NCBI RefSeq assembly: GCF_003688415.1
Contig: NZ_REFJ01000006.1
Location: 18,387-82,386 of the forward strand
Origin: Umboniibacter marinipuniceus
GTDB lineage: Bacteria; Pseudomonadota; Gammaproteobacteria; Pseudomonadales; DSM-25080
Reading direction: 5' to 3'
DNA: 64,000 bases
The position numbers were made by a program, and so were the translations under genes. Below, in pieces: positions 20,206-29,608 of the stretch; position 1 is the first letter of the stretch, and every line of letters starts with the position of its first letter. Below the pieces are notes generated by a model, which saw only the letters and a list, made by a program, of their open reading frames with translations, had not been told where the DNA came from and ran no database searches.

Positions 20206-21069
20206 TTAAGGCGCTAGTGACGACGCTGCCCTATTCGATAAAAATTCAATGATGGGCAGAAAGGCTTTGGTATTCTCACTTTCCTCATTGAAGATCGCGT
20301 AAACGCTTCGGCTTACACGATGAATATGCTCGGCTTCAAATAGTTTTTTGTCGGCGATCAATTGCTCCACAATATTGGAGGGAAGAAAGGCAGCGCCACC
20401 ATGTGATAGGAGAAACTCTAAGGCAATGTGACTCTGCCCAGTGTGCAGGACGGGGGCGATGGCCTCATCGAAAAATTTGGCATGCTGGAGATTGAATGCA
20501 GTACCCCAATCAACGAACAAATAGCCTACTTTGGCAATATCCTCGGCATTCGAAATCCTTTCACTACTCACAAAAACCAGGTCCATCTGACCAATCTTGC
20601 TTACTCGCAGGCCCGAGAGATTAGAGGGTTCAAACACTACTGCCATATCCAGCCTGCCGCCAAGCAGCGCTCTAACAAGTTCGCGCTGTGGGTTGATCTC
20701 GGTTCGCAAATAGAGGTCAGGAAAGGCGGTAGCCATCATTGGCAGCAAAGACTGGAGGAAGGTATCCCAGAGGTTAGACGTACCGCCAATAGAGATCTGT
20801 AAGTTTTTTTGACTTGCCACACCCACATCTTGAAGCGCAGCCTGCCAGCCGGCAAGTATATTCTCCGCATGCGGTAACAGTCGCTCACCACTCGCTGTCA
20901 GCAGGATGTTATTACGCTCACGCGTAAAAAGCTTAACGCCGACTATATCCTCCAGTTGTTTAACACGAAAACTAATAGCTGACTGCGTTAAGTAGAGATT
21001 TTCCGCCGCGCGCCCAAAGTGACGAGTCTTCGATATCTCCAAGAAAGTTCGCAATAAATCTGTATTCAT
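20206..21069 (-). CDS. LysR-type transcriptional regulator, HdfR-like
   Basis: 287 residues. The N-terminal winged helix-turn-helix (about 1-60; HFGRAAENLYLTQSAISFRV) closely resembles E. coli HdfR, followed by an effector-binding domain (about 88-280). It is divergent from the rimK cassette with 200 bases between, the usual geometry for a LysR regulator that controls its neighbour and itself. The ligand and targets are unknown; regulation of rimK is inference. Confidence 0.85.
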   Translation of the reverse strand: MNTDLLRTFLEISKTRHFGRAAENLYLTQSAISFRVKQLEDIVGVKLFTRERNNILLTASGERLLPHAENILAGWQAALQDVGVASQKNLQISIGGTSNLWDTFLQSLLPMMATAFPDLYLRTEINPQRELVRALLGGRLDMAVVFEPSNLSGLRVSKIGQMDLVFVSSERISNAEDIAKVGYLFVDWGTAFNLQHAKFFDEAIAPVLHTGQSHIALEFLLSHGGAAFLPSNIVEQLIADKKLFEAEHIHRVSRSVYAIFNEESENTKAFLPIIEFLSNRAASSLAP

Positions 21070-21269
21070 GCCACCTCGATCAATATTTTTTATCGAAAAT
21101 CCAAAAAGAACTCGTTTTACCTCGCAGCTACGAGCTAGTTAATATTAGCAGCATGTCATTAGCATACATATAGGGGCTATAGCCCTTTATCAAATGCATG
21201 AACATTAAAAGTAATATTAATCGAAGCGAACTATCCAGGGTGGATTAGGGAGTTTTAGGAGCTAAAAAC
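21070..21269. promoter_or_regulatory. Divergent regulatory region between LysR gene and rimK
   Basis: AT-rich 200-base spacer. It holds two direct ATTAGCA repeats 14 bases apart (21144-21150, 21158-21164) and a perfect 12-bp palindrome GGGCTATAGCCC (21174-21185). No convincing -35/-10 pair was found. These are candidate LysR-type binding sites. Confidence 0.4.
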
Positions 21270-22175
21270 ATGAAAGTAGCCATTTTGTCGCGAGGCCCCA
21301 ACCTCTATTCAACTCGACGCCTAAAAGAGGCAGGAGAAGCCCTTGGTCATCAGGTAGACGTTATCGATACCCTGCACTGCTACATGGACATTACTCGGAG
21401 CCGACCGGCGATTCGATATCACGGCGAAGAGTTACCCTACTATGACGCAGTCATCCCTCGAATTGGCGCCTCAATTACTTTTTACGGCACGGCCATTGTC
21501 CGCCAATTCGAAATGATGGGGTCTTTTTGCGTTAATGAATCAGTCGCAATCAGTCGCTCTAGAGATAAGCTGCGCTCTTTACAGCTGCTTTCACGTAAAG
21601 ACGTTGGCTTGCCACGGACGGGCTTCGCGAGCAAGCCCGACAACGTAAAAGATTTGATCAAGAATGTTGGCGGCGCACCGGTGGTCATTAAGTTGCTAGA
21701 AGGCACTCAAGGGATTGGCGTTGTATTGGCACACACCAATAAAACCGCCGAAAGTATCATTGAGGCTTTTATGGGTCTAAAGGCCAATATCTTGGTTCAG
21801 GAGTTTATTGAAGAAGCAGGCGGCGCCGACATTCGCTGCTTTGTAGTGGGCAACAAAGTGGTTGCAGCCATGAAGCGACAGGGAGCCGAAGGTGAATTCC
21901 GCTCTAATTTGCACCGCGGTGGATCGGCCAAGCTCATTCGTTTGACCAAAGAAGAGCGAGCAACTGCACTAAAGGCGGCAAAGATTATGGGGCTTAATGT
22001 CTGTGGTGTAGACATCTTGCAGTCAAAGAATGGTCCCGTAGTGATGGAGGTGAACTCCTCCCCAGGCTTGGAGGGCATCGAGCTTGCCACCAAGAAAGAC
22101 GTTGCCTCAATGATCTTCGAATTCATTGAAGCTAACGCCAAGCCAAATAGAAATAAGACGAAAGGAAAAGGTTAA
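21270..22175 (+). CDS. rimK: RimK, ribosomal protein S6-type L-glutamate ligase
   Basis: 301 residues, ATP-grasp ligase with the RimK N-terminal domain ([16 protein letters not shown]). ATP-grasp signatures [28 protein letters not shown] and [13 protein letters not shown] match E. coli RimK almost along its whole length. E. coli RimK adds Glu residues to the C-terminus of S6 and can make poly-alpha-glutamate. GGAG lies nine bases before the ATG. The stop shares one base with the start of the next gene (TAATG), so translation is coupled. Confidence 0.93.
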   Translation: MKVAILSRGPNLYSTRRLKEAGEALGHQVDVIDTLHCYMDITRSRPAIRYHGEELPYYDAVIPRIGASITFYGTAIVRQFEMMGSFCVNESVAISRSRDKLRSLQLLSRKDVGLPRTGFASKPDNVKDLIKNVGGAPVVIKLLEGTQGIGVVLAHTNKTAESIIEAFMGLKANILVQEFIEEAGGADIRCFVVGNKVVAAMKRQGAEGEFRSNLHRGGSAKLIRLTKEERATALKAAKIMGLNVCGVDILQSKNGPVVMEVNSSPGLEGIELATKKDVASMIFEFIEANAKPNRNKTKGKG

Positions 22176-23218
22176 TGAAGCAGGAAATGCTAACTATCGC
22201 AGGTGTTGACATACCGCCGGGACATAGCATGCGCCTAGAAATCCCTGTGGCTAAACTCTACACGGATACGGACATCTCGATACCGATACACGTGGTCCGC
22301 GCTAAGAAGCCGGGCCCTAACGTATTTGTTTCCGCCGCGGTCCACGGTGATGAACTCAATGGCGTCGAGATTATTCGCCGACTGATTAATTCCAAGTACC
22401 TCAATCTCAAGGCAGGGAGTTTGATCCTAGTGCCAATGGTGAATGTGTACGGAGTGCTTAATCAAAGCCGTTACATGCCGGATAGACGTGATTTGAACCG
22501 CAGCTTCCCGGGCTCAGAAAAGGGATCGCTGGCAGGTCGCGTGGCCTCCATCTTCCTTGAAGAAGTGGTCAGGCATTGCGACTATGGGATTGATTTGCAT
22601 ACGGGAGCAATTCACCGCTCAAACTTACCGCAAATTCGCGCCAATTTATCTGACCCCGAAACGAAAAAGTTATCGGAAGCATTTGGCGTACCGGTATTAC
22701 TGAACGCCAACCTGAGGGATGGCTCGCTGAGGCAATCTGCGGTGGAGTGGGACACTAAAATTCTACTGTACGAAGCAGGTCAGGCGTTACGTTTAGATGA
22801 GATTTCTATTCGGGCAGGCGTTAGAGGCGTGGTCAATGTTCTGAATGAGCTTGGACTTTTAAAGCGAAAGGTGAAGAGAAAGAAAGTTGAATTCTTCGTT
22901 GCCAACACCAGCACTTGGATCAGAGCTGGCGCTAGCGGCATTGTCAACACGCTTAAAGAGCTCGGCGACCAGGTTGTCAAAGGCGACATCCTCGCCGATA
23001 TTGGCAACCCGTTTGGTGATAGTTTAGGCAAAGTGATCGCCAATAAGTCGGGTATCATTATTGGTAAGCAAAACATCCCCCTTGTTCAAGAGGGTGATGC
23101 GATGTTTCACATTGCTTACTTCTCAGAGAGCGACGAGAGTATTGCCTCGGAGATTGAAGAAATGCATGAAATACTGGAAGAAAGCTCCGAGCTATCCAAC
23201 CAGGATATTACGCGCTAA
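22175..23218 (+). CDS. Succinylglutamate desuccinylase/aspartoacylase-family zinc hydrolase
   Basis: 347 residues, M14-like zinc hydrolase fold. Zinc ligands are His57 and Glu60 (AAVHGDELNGVE) and His141 (GIDLHTGA); the catalytic Glu is probably Glu199 (LLYEAGQ). A C-terminal beta/lipoyl-like domain starts near residue 240 (GASGIVNTLKELGDQVVKG). Family members remove acyl or amino acid groups from N- or C-terminal Glu/Asp-type substrates. Coupled to rimK, so it may trim or recycle glutamyl tails; that role is inference. Confidence 0.85.
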   Translation: MKQEMLTIAGVDIPPGHSMRLEIPVAKLYTDTDISIPIHVVRAKKPGPNVFVSAAVHGDELNGVEIIRRLINSKYLNLKAGSLILVPMVNVYGVLNQSRYMPDRRDLNRSFPGSEKGSLAGRVASIFLEEVVRHCDYGIDLHTGAIHRSNLPQIRANLSDPETKKLSEAFGVPVLLNANLRDGSLRQSAVEWDTKILLYEAGQALRLDEISIRAGVRGVVNVLNELGLLKRKVKRKKVEFFVANTSTWIRAGASGIVNTLKELGDQVVKGDILADIGNPFGDSLGKVIANKSGIIIGKQNIPLVQEGDAMFHIAYFSESDESIASEIEEMHEILEESSELSNQDITR

Positions 23219-23383
23219 TACATTGTTAACGCGGGGTACCAGCGCCCCGCCTTCGTATTCCGTCACTTTAAAGTGAATGAAGAGTATGAGAATTTAGAAC
23301 CGAGGTATGTTCATCCGCTAGCCATCATGAGTGAATAGGATAGTCAGCTAGTAATGAAGTACCTCAACAGAAAGGTTAATAGA

Positions 23384-23818
23384 ATGAGTGATTCAAAGAT
23401 TATTTTGGGGGCCTTGGAAGTATGTAGCCTACCAGAACTTGGTATTGCCCAGATGGATATGCGGGTAGACACAGGTGCTAAAACATCATCCTTGCATGTT
23501 GATAACATTCAGCGAGTGAAGAAAAATGGCAAGAGCGTGGTGAGCTTTGACATCCATCCTGATATGCATAATGTGGACAGGGTGATTTCCTGCGAAGCGC
23601 CGTTAACGGACATCCGCAGGATTAAATCCTCGAATGGCAACTCCGAAGAACGATACGTCATAAGGAGCTTGCTCGATATCGGCGGGCATTCTTGGCCTAT
23701 CGAGATTACCCTCACCGATAGGTCAGACATGACGTATCTAATGTTGCTGGGGCGACAGGGTATGAGTGATAGGGTATTGGTAGATCCATCGGAAACATTT
23801 TTGATGTCGAGTGACTAA
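23384..23818 (+). CDS. RimB-like retropepsin-fold protease ('ATP-dependent zinc protease' family)
   Basis: 144 residues from the ATG at 23384; AAAGG eight bases upstream makes this better than the in-frame ATG at 23354. The motif RVDTGAKTSSLHV (Asp29-Thr-Gly-Ala) is the active-site signature of single-domain retropepsin-like proteases, and LLGRQGMSDRVLVDPS closes the domain. The family carries the historical name ATP-dependent zinc protease, but neither an ATP site nor a zinc site is visible. In Pseudomonas the RimB member of this family is encoded with rimK. It is 165 bases after the M14-like gene. Confidence 0.82.
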   Translation: MSDSKIILGALEVCSLPELGIAQMDMRVDTGAKTSSLHVDNIQRVKKNGKSVVSFDIHPDMHNVDRVISCEAPLTDIRRIKSSNGNSEERYVIRSLLDIGGHSWPIEITLTDRSDMTYLMLLGRQGMSDRVLVDPSETFLMSSD

Positions 23819-23977
23819 GACCAACAGCTCATGGCACCGGCATTCAATGTCTAAAGTGCAGAATCCATACGTGGCGTCTGTTGCTGTTGTTATCGTGTTT
23901 TGTTTGGTAACAAAACCCATAGTGCGAACGGCGTCACCTTGTCTATCTTCTTATTTACCTAAATGCCGTGATGAACC

Positions 23978-24015
23978 AAAAAAAAGCCCTTCAAATGTTT
24001 ACACACTCAAAGGGC
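23978..24015 (-). terminator. ssb terminator
   Basis: GCCCTT/AAGGGC stem (23986-23991, 24010-24015) followed on the minus strand by eight T. The rest of the 281-base convergent gap (23819-24099) shows nothing else. Confidence 0.65.
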
Positions 24016-24099
24016 CTTATTTTTCATTTATTGCCTGTAAAACCAATCTATTCGGTAAATCTGATTGTGAGTTACTTAACAATAACTACTTTATCTCAT

Positions 24100-24750
24100 T
24101 CAGAACGGAATATCGTCATCGAAAGAATCAAAGCTTGGTGCTGGCTGAGACTGCGCTGGACGCTGAGCAGACTGTTGCGGAGCCTGGCCCGGGTGCGGCT
24201 GCTGAGCCTGCGGAGCGCGCTGAGGCGCCTGTTGAGGAGCTGGCTGTTGGTAGCTAGGCTGTTGCGGCGCTGACTGCTGAGGAGCAGCCTGCTGTGCCGG
24301 CTGTTGATACGCATTTTGCTGTGGCGCAGAAGGCGCTGATGCATACGGATCCGCGTAAGCTCCACCCGGCGCTGATGTATTCACTGCCGCTGCGTTGCCT
24401 GAAGCACCCGCACCACGGCTGTCCAGCATTTGCATTTCATTCGCCACGATTTCTGTGGTGTAGCGATCTTGACCTTGCTGATCTTGCCACTTACGGGTGC
24501 GCAAAGATCCCTCGATATAAACCTTGCTACCCTTCTTCAGGTACTGACCAGCAATTTCAGCCAGCTTGTTGAAAAACACAACGCGGTGCCACTCGGTACG
24601 TTCTTGCGCCTGACCGGTGTTCTTGTCCTTCCAACTTTCTGATGTTGCGATGGTGATATTGGTAATGGCCGCACCAGCCTGGGTGTAACGACTTTCAGGA
24701 TCGTTCCCCAAATTACCTACCAAGATCACTTTATTAATACCACGGGCCAT
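24100..24750 (-). CDS. ssb: Single-stranded DNA-binding protein
   Basis: 216 residues from the ATG at 24750 ([15 protein letters not shown], the family start); an in-frame GTG at 24759 is less likely. OB fold about 1-110 ([41 protein letters not shown]), then a long Gln/Pro/Ala-rich disordered linker, ending in the acidic protein-interaction tip DDDIPF. Forms tetramers on ssDNA and recruits repair and replication proteins. Located downstream of yajR and uvrA (divergent), as in Pseudomonas. Confidence 0.97.
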   Translation of the reverse strand: MARGINKVILVGNLGNDPESRYTQAGAAITNITIATSESWKDKNTGQAQERTEWHRVVFFNKLAEIAGQYLKKGSKVYIEGSLRTRKWQDQQGQDRYTTEIVANEMQMLDSRGAGASGNAAAVNTSAPGGAYADPYASAPSAPQQNAYQQPAQQAAPQQSAPQQPSYQQPAPQQAPQRAPQAQQPHPGQAPQQSAQRPAQSQPAPSFDSFDDDIPF

Positions 24751-24873
24751 TGTGTCCACCTGCCATTTAATTTGTTATTTAATTGCCTAGAATACCGAAG
24801 TCAGCGACTAGATGCATCACCTAATCGAGCGGAATTTCGCGACGGTTCAATTGTCTGACGAACGGATGCCCGC

Positions 24874-26196
24874 CTAGGGCTGCAGGCGTAAATCCACTTG
24901 CTTAGAATCGAACCGAGGCTTATCTACTTTTAAGTATACGCGCTGGCTAGCTACATCGAAGCGAACGCTCTCCACGCCGCTGATCTCCACTAATGCGGCG
25001 AGTTCTTCCGCCGATGTCTTAGCGGTTACCGGCCACGAAACGTTGGTAAGGTAACGAACGGGCGCCATAAAGCTGATACACAAACCCCAGATCGCCATTC
25101 CGCCAAAGGCCACCGCATAGGCTGCTTGCGGGCCAAAATTTGCTACCGCAGAACCCGCGATAACAGCGCCAAAAAAGGCGCCTGTAAATTGAGCCGTAGA
25201 AAAAACCCCCATGGCTGCGCCGCGTCGTCCTGCCGGCGCGATCTTGCTCACTAAACTAGGTAGTAGGGCCTCGGAAAGATTAAAGCCAACAAAGAACAAC
25301 CAAAGCCCGAGTACTAGCCATTCAATAGTAGCGGAGGTAAACAGCACAGCAGTAGCCGCTAACAACACCAACACGGCTACACGCAAGGCTGCGCGCATTC
25401 GCCGCTTTACTTCTGCCAAAATAATCAGCGGCAACATCGCCACAAAACTCGTTCCAATAATCAGCAAATAGAACCAGCTCAACTGGACTTGAGTGACCAA
25501 CTGGTAATCTGCCAACACCGTTGGCACCACCAGAAATATCGCCATCAGCGCACCGTGAAGGACAAATACTCCCAATGCGGCACGCAACAACTCTGCTCCG
25601 GTTAACACCTCACGAATACCCACAGCTTTCACGTCATTGTGAAGCAATCTCTCCGGTGGCGTAGGCACAACGACGAGCACGAGCAAGATAGCTACCACCG
25701 CCAACAATCCGCCAGCGAAGAACAGGCCGGACAGGCCCACTAGGTGATAGATCCAAGGCCCCAACACCATCGCCAGCGCAAAGGCCACGCCAATACTGGC
25801 ACCAATGGAAGCCATCGCTCTCGCGCGCTTGTCCTCAGGGGTAAGGTCGGCCAATAGGGCCATGACCGTTGCAGCTATGGCTCCGGCACCCTGCAGTGCC
25901 CGACCAATGATAATCCCCCAGACAGAGTCACTCACACCGGCGATCACACTACCAACAATAAACATCAACAAACCGCCAATAATGATTGGCTTACGGCCAA
26001 CACGGTCTGACCAAGCGGCCAGTGGCAATTGCAGCACGCCCTGTGACGCGCCGTAAATGCCGAGCGCCCAACCAATGGTTTCAGCGTCCGCATCGGGATA
26101 GGCGTCCAAGGCCAAGCTCAACACAGGTAGCACCATGAAGAGGCCAAGCATTCTTACCATATAAACTGCAGATAATCCGATCAGAGCTTGAGACAT
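24874..26196 (-). CDS. yajR: MFS transporter of the YajR family
   Basis: 440 residues, 12 predicted membrane helices. Motif A is SDRVGRKPIIIGG after helix 2. After the last helix (about residue 375) there is a ferredoxin-like C-terminal domain (about 380-440, AEELAALVEISGVESVRFD), the YAM domain that marks YajR. The transport substrate is unknown. Between ssb and uvrA in the same position as the Pseudomonas homologue, divergent from uvrA. Confidence 0.9.
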   Translation of the reverse strand: MSQALIGLSAVYMVRMLGLFMVLPVLSLALDAYPDADAETIGWALGIYGASQGVLQLPLAAWSDRVGRKPIIIGGLLMFIVGSVIAGVSDSVWGIIIGRALQGAGAIAATVMALLADLTPEDKRARAMASIGASIGVAFALAMVLGPWIYHLVGLSGLFFAGGLLAVVAILLVLVVVPTPPERLLHNDVKAVGIREVLTGAELLRAALGVFVLHGALMAIFLVVPTVLADYQLVTQVQLSWFYLLIIGTSFVAMLPLIILAEVKRRMRAALRVAVLVLLAATAVLFTSATIEWLVLGLWLFFVGFNLSEALLPSLVSKIAPAGRRGAAMGVFSTAQFTGAFFGAVIAGSAVANFGPQAAYAVAFGGMAIWGLCISFMAPVRYLTNVSWPVTAKTSAEELAALVEISGVESVRFDVASQRVYLKVDKPRFDSKQVDLRLQP

Positions 26197-26306
26197 ATTC
26201 GCCTTGTTCGTCGTATAAGGTCTTTTGGTGTAGCGAAACGAAAACTCACTACCCCATTAATTGAATACCGAAGTATACTGAACCGATGGCATAAATAGGT
26301 AGTCTG

Positions 26307-29135
26307 ATGGATAAAATTTCTCTTCGCGGCGCTCGCACCCACAATTTAAAGAATATCGACTTGGATCTTCCTCGCGATAAGTTAATTGTCATTACTGGTC
26401 TCTCAGGTTCCGGCAAGAGTAGCTTGGCGTTCGATACGCTCTACGCCGAGGGCCAACGACGCTACGTTGAATCGCTCTCAACCTACGCCAGACAGTTCCT
26501 CTCGATGATGGAGAAGCCCGATATGGATCATATCGAAGGGCTATCCCCGGCTATTTCCATTGAGCAGAAATCAACGTCGCACAACCCCCGCTCTACTGTT
26601 GGCACGATTACTGAGATTTATGACTACCTCCGCCTACTATACGCCCGCGTAGGTGAACCGCGCTGCCCTGACCACCACGAACCACTGACGGCACGAACAG
26701 TGTCAGAGATGGTAGATACCGTCTTGGCCCTTGAAGAGGGCAGCAAGATCATGCTGCTGGCACCAGTAGTTCGGGAGCGTAAGGGTGAGCACATTCATCT
26801 GTTCGAAAAGCTTCGGGCTCAAGGTTTCATCCGCGTTCGCATTGATGGCATCATTACCGACCTCGATGACCTACCTGAACTAGACAAGAAAAAGAAGCAC
26901 ACCATTGATGTAGTGGTAGATCGACTGAAAGTTCGCGATGACATTCAGCTTCGTCTGGCCGAGAGTTTTGAGACGGCCCTAGAGTTGGCTGAAGGTTTAG
27001 CAACAATTGCCTGGATTGACGGCGAGCATGATGAGATTCTCTTGAGTGCGAAATACGCTTGCCCAATCTGTGACTACAGCCTTAAGGAACTTGAGCCACG
27101 GCTATTCTCATTCAATAACCCTGCCGGTGCCTGCCCCAGTTGCGATGGTTTAGGAATTCGTCAGTTCATTGATCCTGAGCTCGTCATTCAAGACGAAGAA
27201 TTGTCGCTCGCCGAGGGTGCGATTCGCGGCTGGGATCGCCGCAACGTGTATTACTTCCATCTCCTCACCTCACTGGCTGATCATCTAGGCTTTAACGTTG
27301 AGACACCTTGGAAGCAACTCACTGCAGCGCAACATCACTTAATTCTCCAAGGGTCAAAGGAAGAAATTGATTTCTCCTATGTGAATGATCGCGGCGACGT
27401 TCACCGTCGACGCCATCGCTTCGAGGGAATCATTCCCAACATGTCTCGTCGCTACCACGAGACAGAGTCCAACTCAGTCCGCGAAGAGATGGCCAAGTAC
27501 CATAGTCAGCAGAGCTGCCCAGAGTGCAACGGTTCGCGACTTTGTCGTGCCGCTCGACACGTTTTTGTTGATGAAAAAACGATTTCTGAAATTACGGAAA
27601 TGTCGGTAGGCCGCAGCTATGAGTACTTCGAACAGCTTGGCTTTAACGGCGCTAAAGCCGAAATTGCCGATAAGATATTAAAGGAACTCAAGGATCGCTT
27701 CCGATTCTTGAATGACGTGGGGCTTAATTATCTTAGCCTCAATCGCTCCGCTGATACCCTATCGGGTGGTGAAGCGCAGCGTATTCGCCTTGCCTCACAA
27801 ATTGGCGCAGGGTTAGTGGGCGTTATGTATATCCTTGATGAACCTAGTATTGGACTTCATCAACGAGACAACGAACGCCTGTTGAATACCTTAACGCGAC
27901 TGCGTGATTTAGGTAACACCGTTATCGTGGTAGAACACGATGAAGACGCCATACGACTCGCCGACTACATTGTTGATATTGGCCCAGGAGCTGGCGTTAA
28001 CGGCGGAGAAATTGTTGCTGAAGGCACCTACCAACAGATCCTAAAGAGTGAGCGATCACTTACTGCGAAGTATCTATCTGGCGTGGAAGAGATAGCCATT
28101 CCCGCTGTTCGTAATGCCGCCAAGAATAACCAGTTCTTGACGCTAAGCGGGTGCCAAGGAAATAACCTGCAAAACGTCACCCTTGAGCTGCCTGTAGGCG
28201 TATTTACCTGCGTTACCGGCGTGTCTGGCTCGGGGAAGTCTACGCTAATTAATCGAACGCTTTACCCGTTGGCAGCCACGGCGTTAAACCGCGCAACCAC
28301 ACTCAAGGCCGATGAGTATGGCACCATAGCAGGACTAGATCATTTCGATAAATGTATCGATATCAACCAGAGCCCTATTGGGCGAACACCTCGTTCGAAC
28401 CCGGCAACCTATACCGGCATGTTTACGCCCATACGGGAACTATTCGCCGGCACGCAAGAAGCACGCTCACGCGGCTATAAGCCAGGTAGATTTTCATTCA
28501 ACGTTAAAGGTGGACGCTGTGAGGCGTGTCAGGGCGATGGCGTAACGAAGGTAGAGATGCACTTCTTACCTGACGTTTATGTACCCTGCGATATCTGCTC
28601 GGGTAAACGCTATAACCGCGAAACACTAGAGATCCTCTATAAGGGCAAGAATATTCACGATGTGCTTGAGATGAGCATTGAAGAGGCATTGGAGTTCTTC
28701 GATGCCGTACCATCTATTCGCAATCGCCTGCAGACATTGATTGACGTGGGGCTAACCTATATCAGGCTAGGGCAAGCTGCCACCACGCTATCCGGCGGAG
28801 AAGCACAGCGAGTTAAACTAGCCAAGGAGCTATCCCGCCGAGACACTGGTCAGACGCTCTACATCCTTGATGAGCCAACTACCGGCCTTCATTTTCATGA
28901 TATTAAGCAACTGCTGCATGTTCTGCACCGTCTTCGTGACCACGGCAACACCATTGTGGTGATTGAACACAATCTGGATGTCATTAAAACGGCTGACCAT
29001 ATTATTGATATTGGCCCCGAGGGCGGCTCCGGTGGCGGCCAAATTGTTGCCGCTGGCACACCGGAAGAAGTCGCTCAGATCGCCAAGTCACATACGGGCG
29101 TCTTTCTCAAACCCATGTTGGAGAAGAAAAAATGA
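26307..29135 (+). CDS. uvrA: Excinuclease ABC subunit A
   Basis: 942 residues. Two ABC ATPase modules: Walker [10 protein letters not shown] (about 31-39) and GVSGSGKST, signatures [12 protein letters not shown] and [12 protein letters not shown]. Zinc modules CPIC...CPSC in the first half and CEAC...CDIC in the second. UvrA scans DNA for damage and loads UvrB in nucleotide excision repair. Its stop overlaps the next gene by four bases. No LexA-type CTGT-N8-ACAG box was found upstream. Confidence 0.98.
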   Translation: MDKISLRGARTHNLKNIDLDLPRDKLIVITGLSGSGKSSLAFDTLYAEGQRRYVESLSTYARQFLSMMEKPDMDHIEGLSPAISIEQKSTSHNPRSTVGTITEIYDYLRLLYARVGEPRCPDHHEPLTARTVSEMVDTVLALEEGSKIMLLAPVVRERKGEHIHLFEKLRAQGFIRVRIDGIITDLDDLPELDKKKKHTIDVVVDRLKVRDDIQLRLAESFETALELAEGLATIAWIDGEHDEILLSAKYACPICDYSLKELEPRLFSFNNPAGACPSCDGLGIRQFIDPELVIQDEELSLAEGAIRGWDRRNVYYFHLLTSLADHLGFNVETPWKQLTAAQHHLILQGSKEEIDFSYVNDRGDVHRRRHRFEGIIPNMSRRYHETESNSVREEMAKYHSQQSCPECNGSRLCRAARHVFVDEKTISEITEMSVGRSYEYFEQLGFNGAKAEIADKILKELKDRFRFLNDVGLNYLSLNRSADTLSGGEAQRIRLASQIGAGLVGVMYILDEPSIGLHQRDNERLLNTLTRLRDLGNTVIVVEHDEDAIRLADYIVDIGPGAGVNGGEIVAEGTYQQILKSERSLTAKYLSGVEEIAIPAVRNAAKNNQFLTLSGCQGNNLQNVTLELPVGVFTCVTGVSGSGKSTLINRTLYPLAATALNRATTLKADEYGTIAGLDHFDKCIDINQSPIGRTPRSNPATYTGMFTPIRELFAGTQEARSRGYKPGRFSFNVKGGRCEACQGDGVTKVEMHFLPDVYVPCDICSGKRYNRETLEILYKGKNIHDVLEMSIEEALEFFDAVPSIRNRLQTLIDVGLTYIRLGQAATTLSGGEAQRVKLAKELSRRDTGQTLYILDEPTTGLHFHDIKQLLHVLHRLRDHGNTIVVIEHNLDVIKTADHIIDIGPEGGSGGGQIVAAGTPEEVAQIAKSHTGVFLKPMLEKKK

Positions 29136-29539
29136 GCTGGGAGCTAGATGGAAGATTGGCAGCCGATACCGTACTCGTTGCGGATTCCAGCGCCTTTCAA
29201 CTTCGACTTTTAAATGATCATCGCTACGAGTGGCTAATTCTTGTTCCTAAGATTGCCAACGTCACCGAACTCTTTGAATTGCCAAGTCTGCATCAACAGC
29301 AACTTTTACAAATTTGTAATAGTGCGAGCGAGAAGCTACTTGGCGAGCGTCACTGCGATAAGGTCAATGCCGGTTATCTTGGCAATGTGGTGGCGCAGTT
29401 TCACTTTCATATTGTTGGTCGTAGAATGGACGATCCGGCATGGCCGGGGCCCGTTTGGGGTCACTCAGCCCGCGAATCAGCCCGCGACGAAGTCATTGCC
29501 GAGCGCTGTGAGTACTGGCGAGCACTTCGCTTGGTCTAA
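29132..29539 (+). CDS. HIT-domain nucleotide hydrolase/transferase
   Basis: 135 residues. The histidine triad region reads QFHFHIVGR: Gln89-x-His91-x-His93. The middle His, which is the nucleophile in HIT enzymes, is kept, while the first His is Gln. Substrate is likely a nucleoside phosphate or dinucleotide, not determinable here. ATGA overlap with uvrA implies coupled translation. Confidence 0.88.
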   Translation: MSWELDGRLAADTVLVADSSAFQLRLLNDHRYEWLILVPKIANVTELFELPSLHQQQLLQICNSASEKLLGERHCDKVNAGYLGNVVAQFHFHIVGRRMDDPAWPGPVWGHSARESARDEVIAERCEYWRALRLV

Positions 29540-29560
29540 CAATTACCGTAGCGAACGGGT

Positions 29561-29595
29561 AGAGTATGTTAAACTCAGTTAAATTAACCTACTCT
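29561..29595. promoter_or_regulatory. Inverted repeat just upstream of the KAS III gene
   Basis: AGAGTATGTTAA (29561-29572) and TTAACCTACTCT (29584-29595): 12-base arms with 11 of 12 complementary and an 11-base spacer. The right arm ends 13 bases before the ATG at 29609. No T-run follows, so it is more likely an operator or an mRNA hairpin than a terminator. Confidence 0.5.
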
Positions 29596-29608
29596 GGTGT
29601 AACGAATT

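Noticed and set aside
23231..23250. GCGGGG/CCCCGC hairpin after the M14-like gene as a terminator
   Set aside because: There is no T-run after the stem, so an intrinsic terminator cannot be claimed; it may be only a minor mRNA structure.
23811..24257. Plus-strand open frame of 148 codons after the retropepsin-like gene
   Set aside because: Its second half is antisense to the Gln-rich part of ssb and it crosses the ssb terminator; composition shows a shadow of the ssb linker.
24100..24360. Gln/Pro-rich repeats in ssb as a mobile or repeat element
   Set aside because: They encode the disordered linker normal for SSB and show no regular DNA period.
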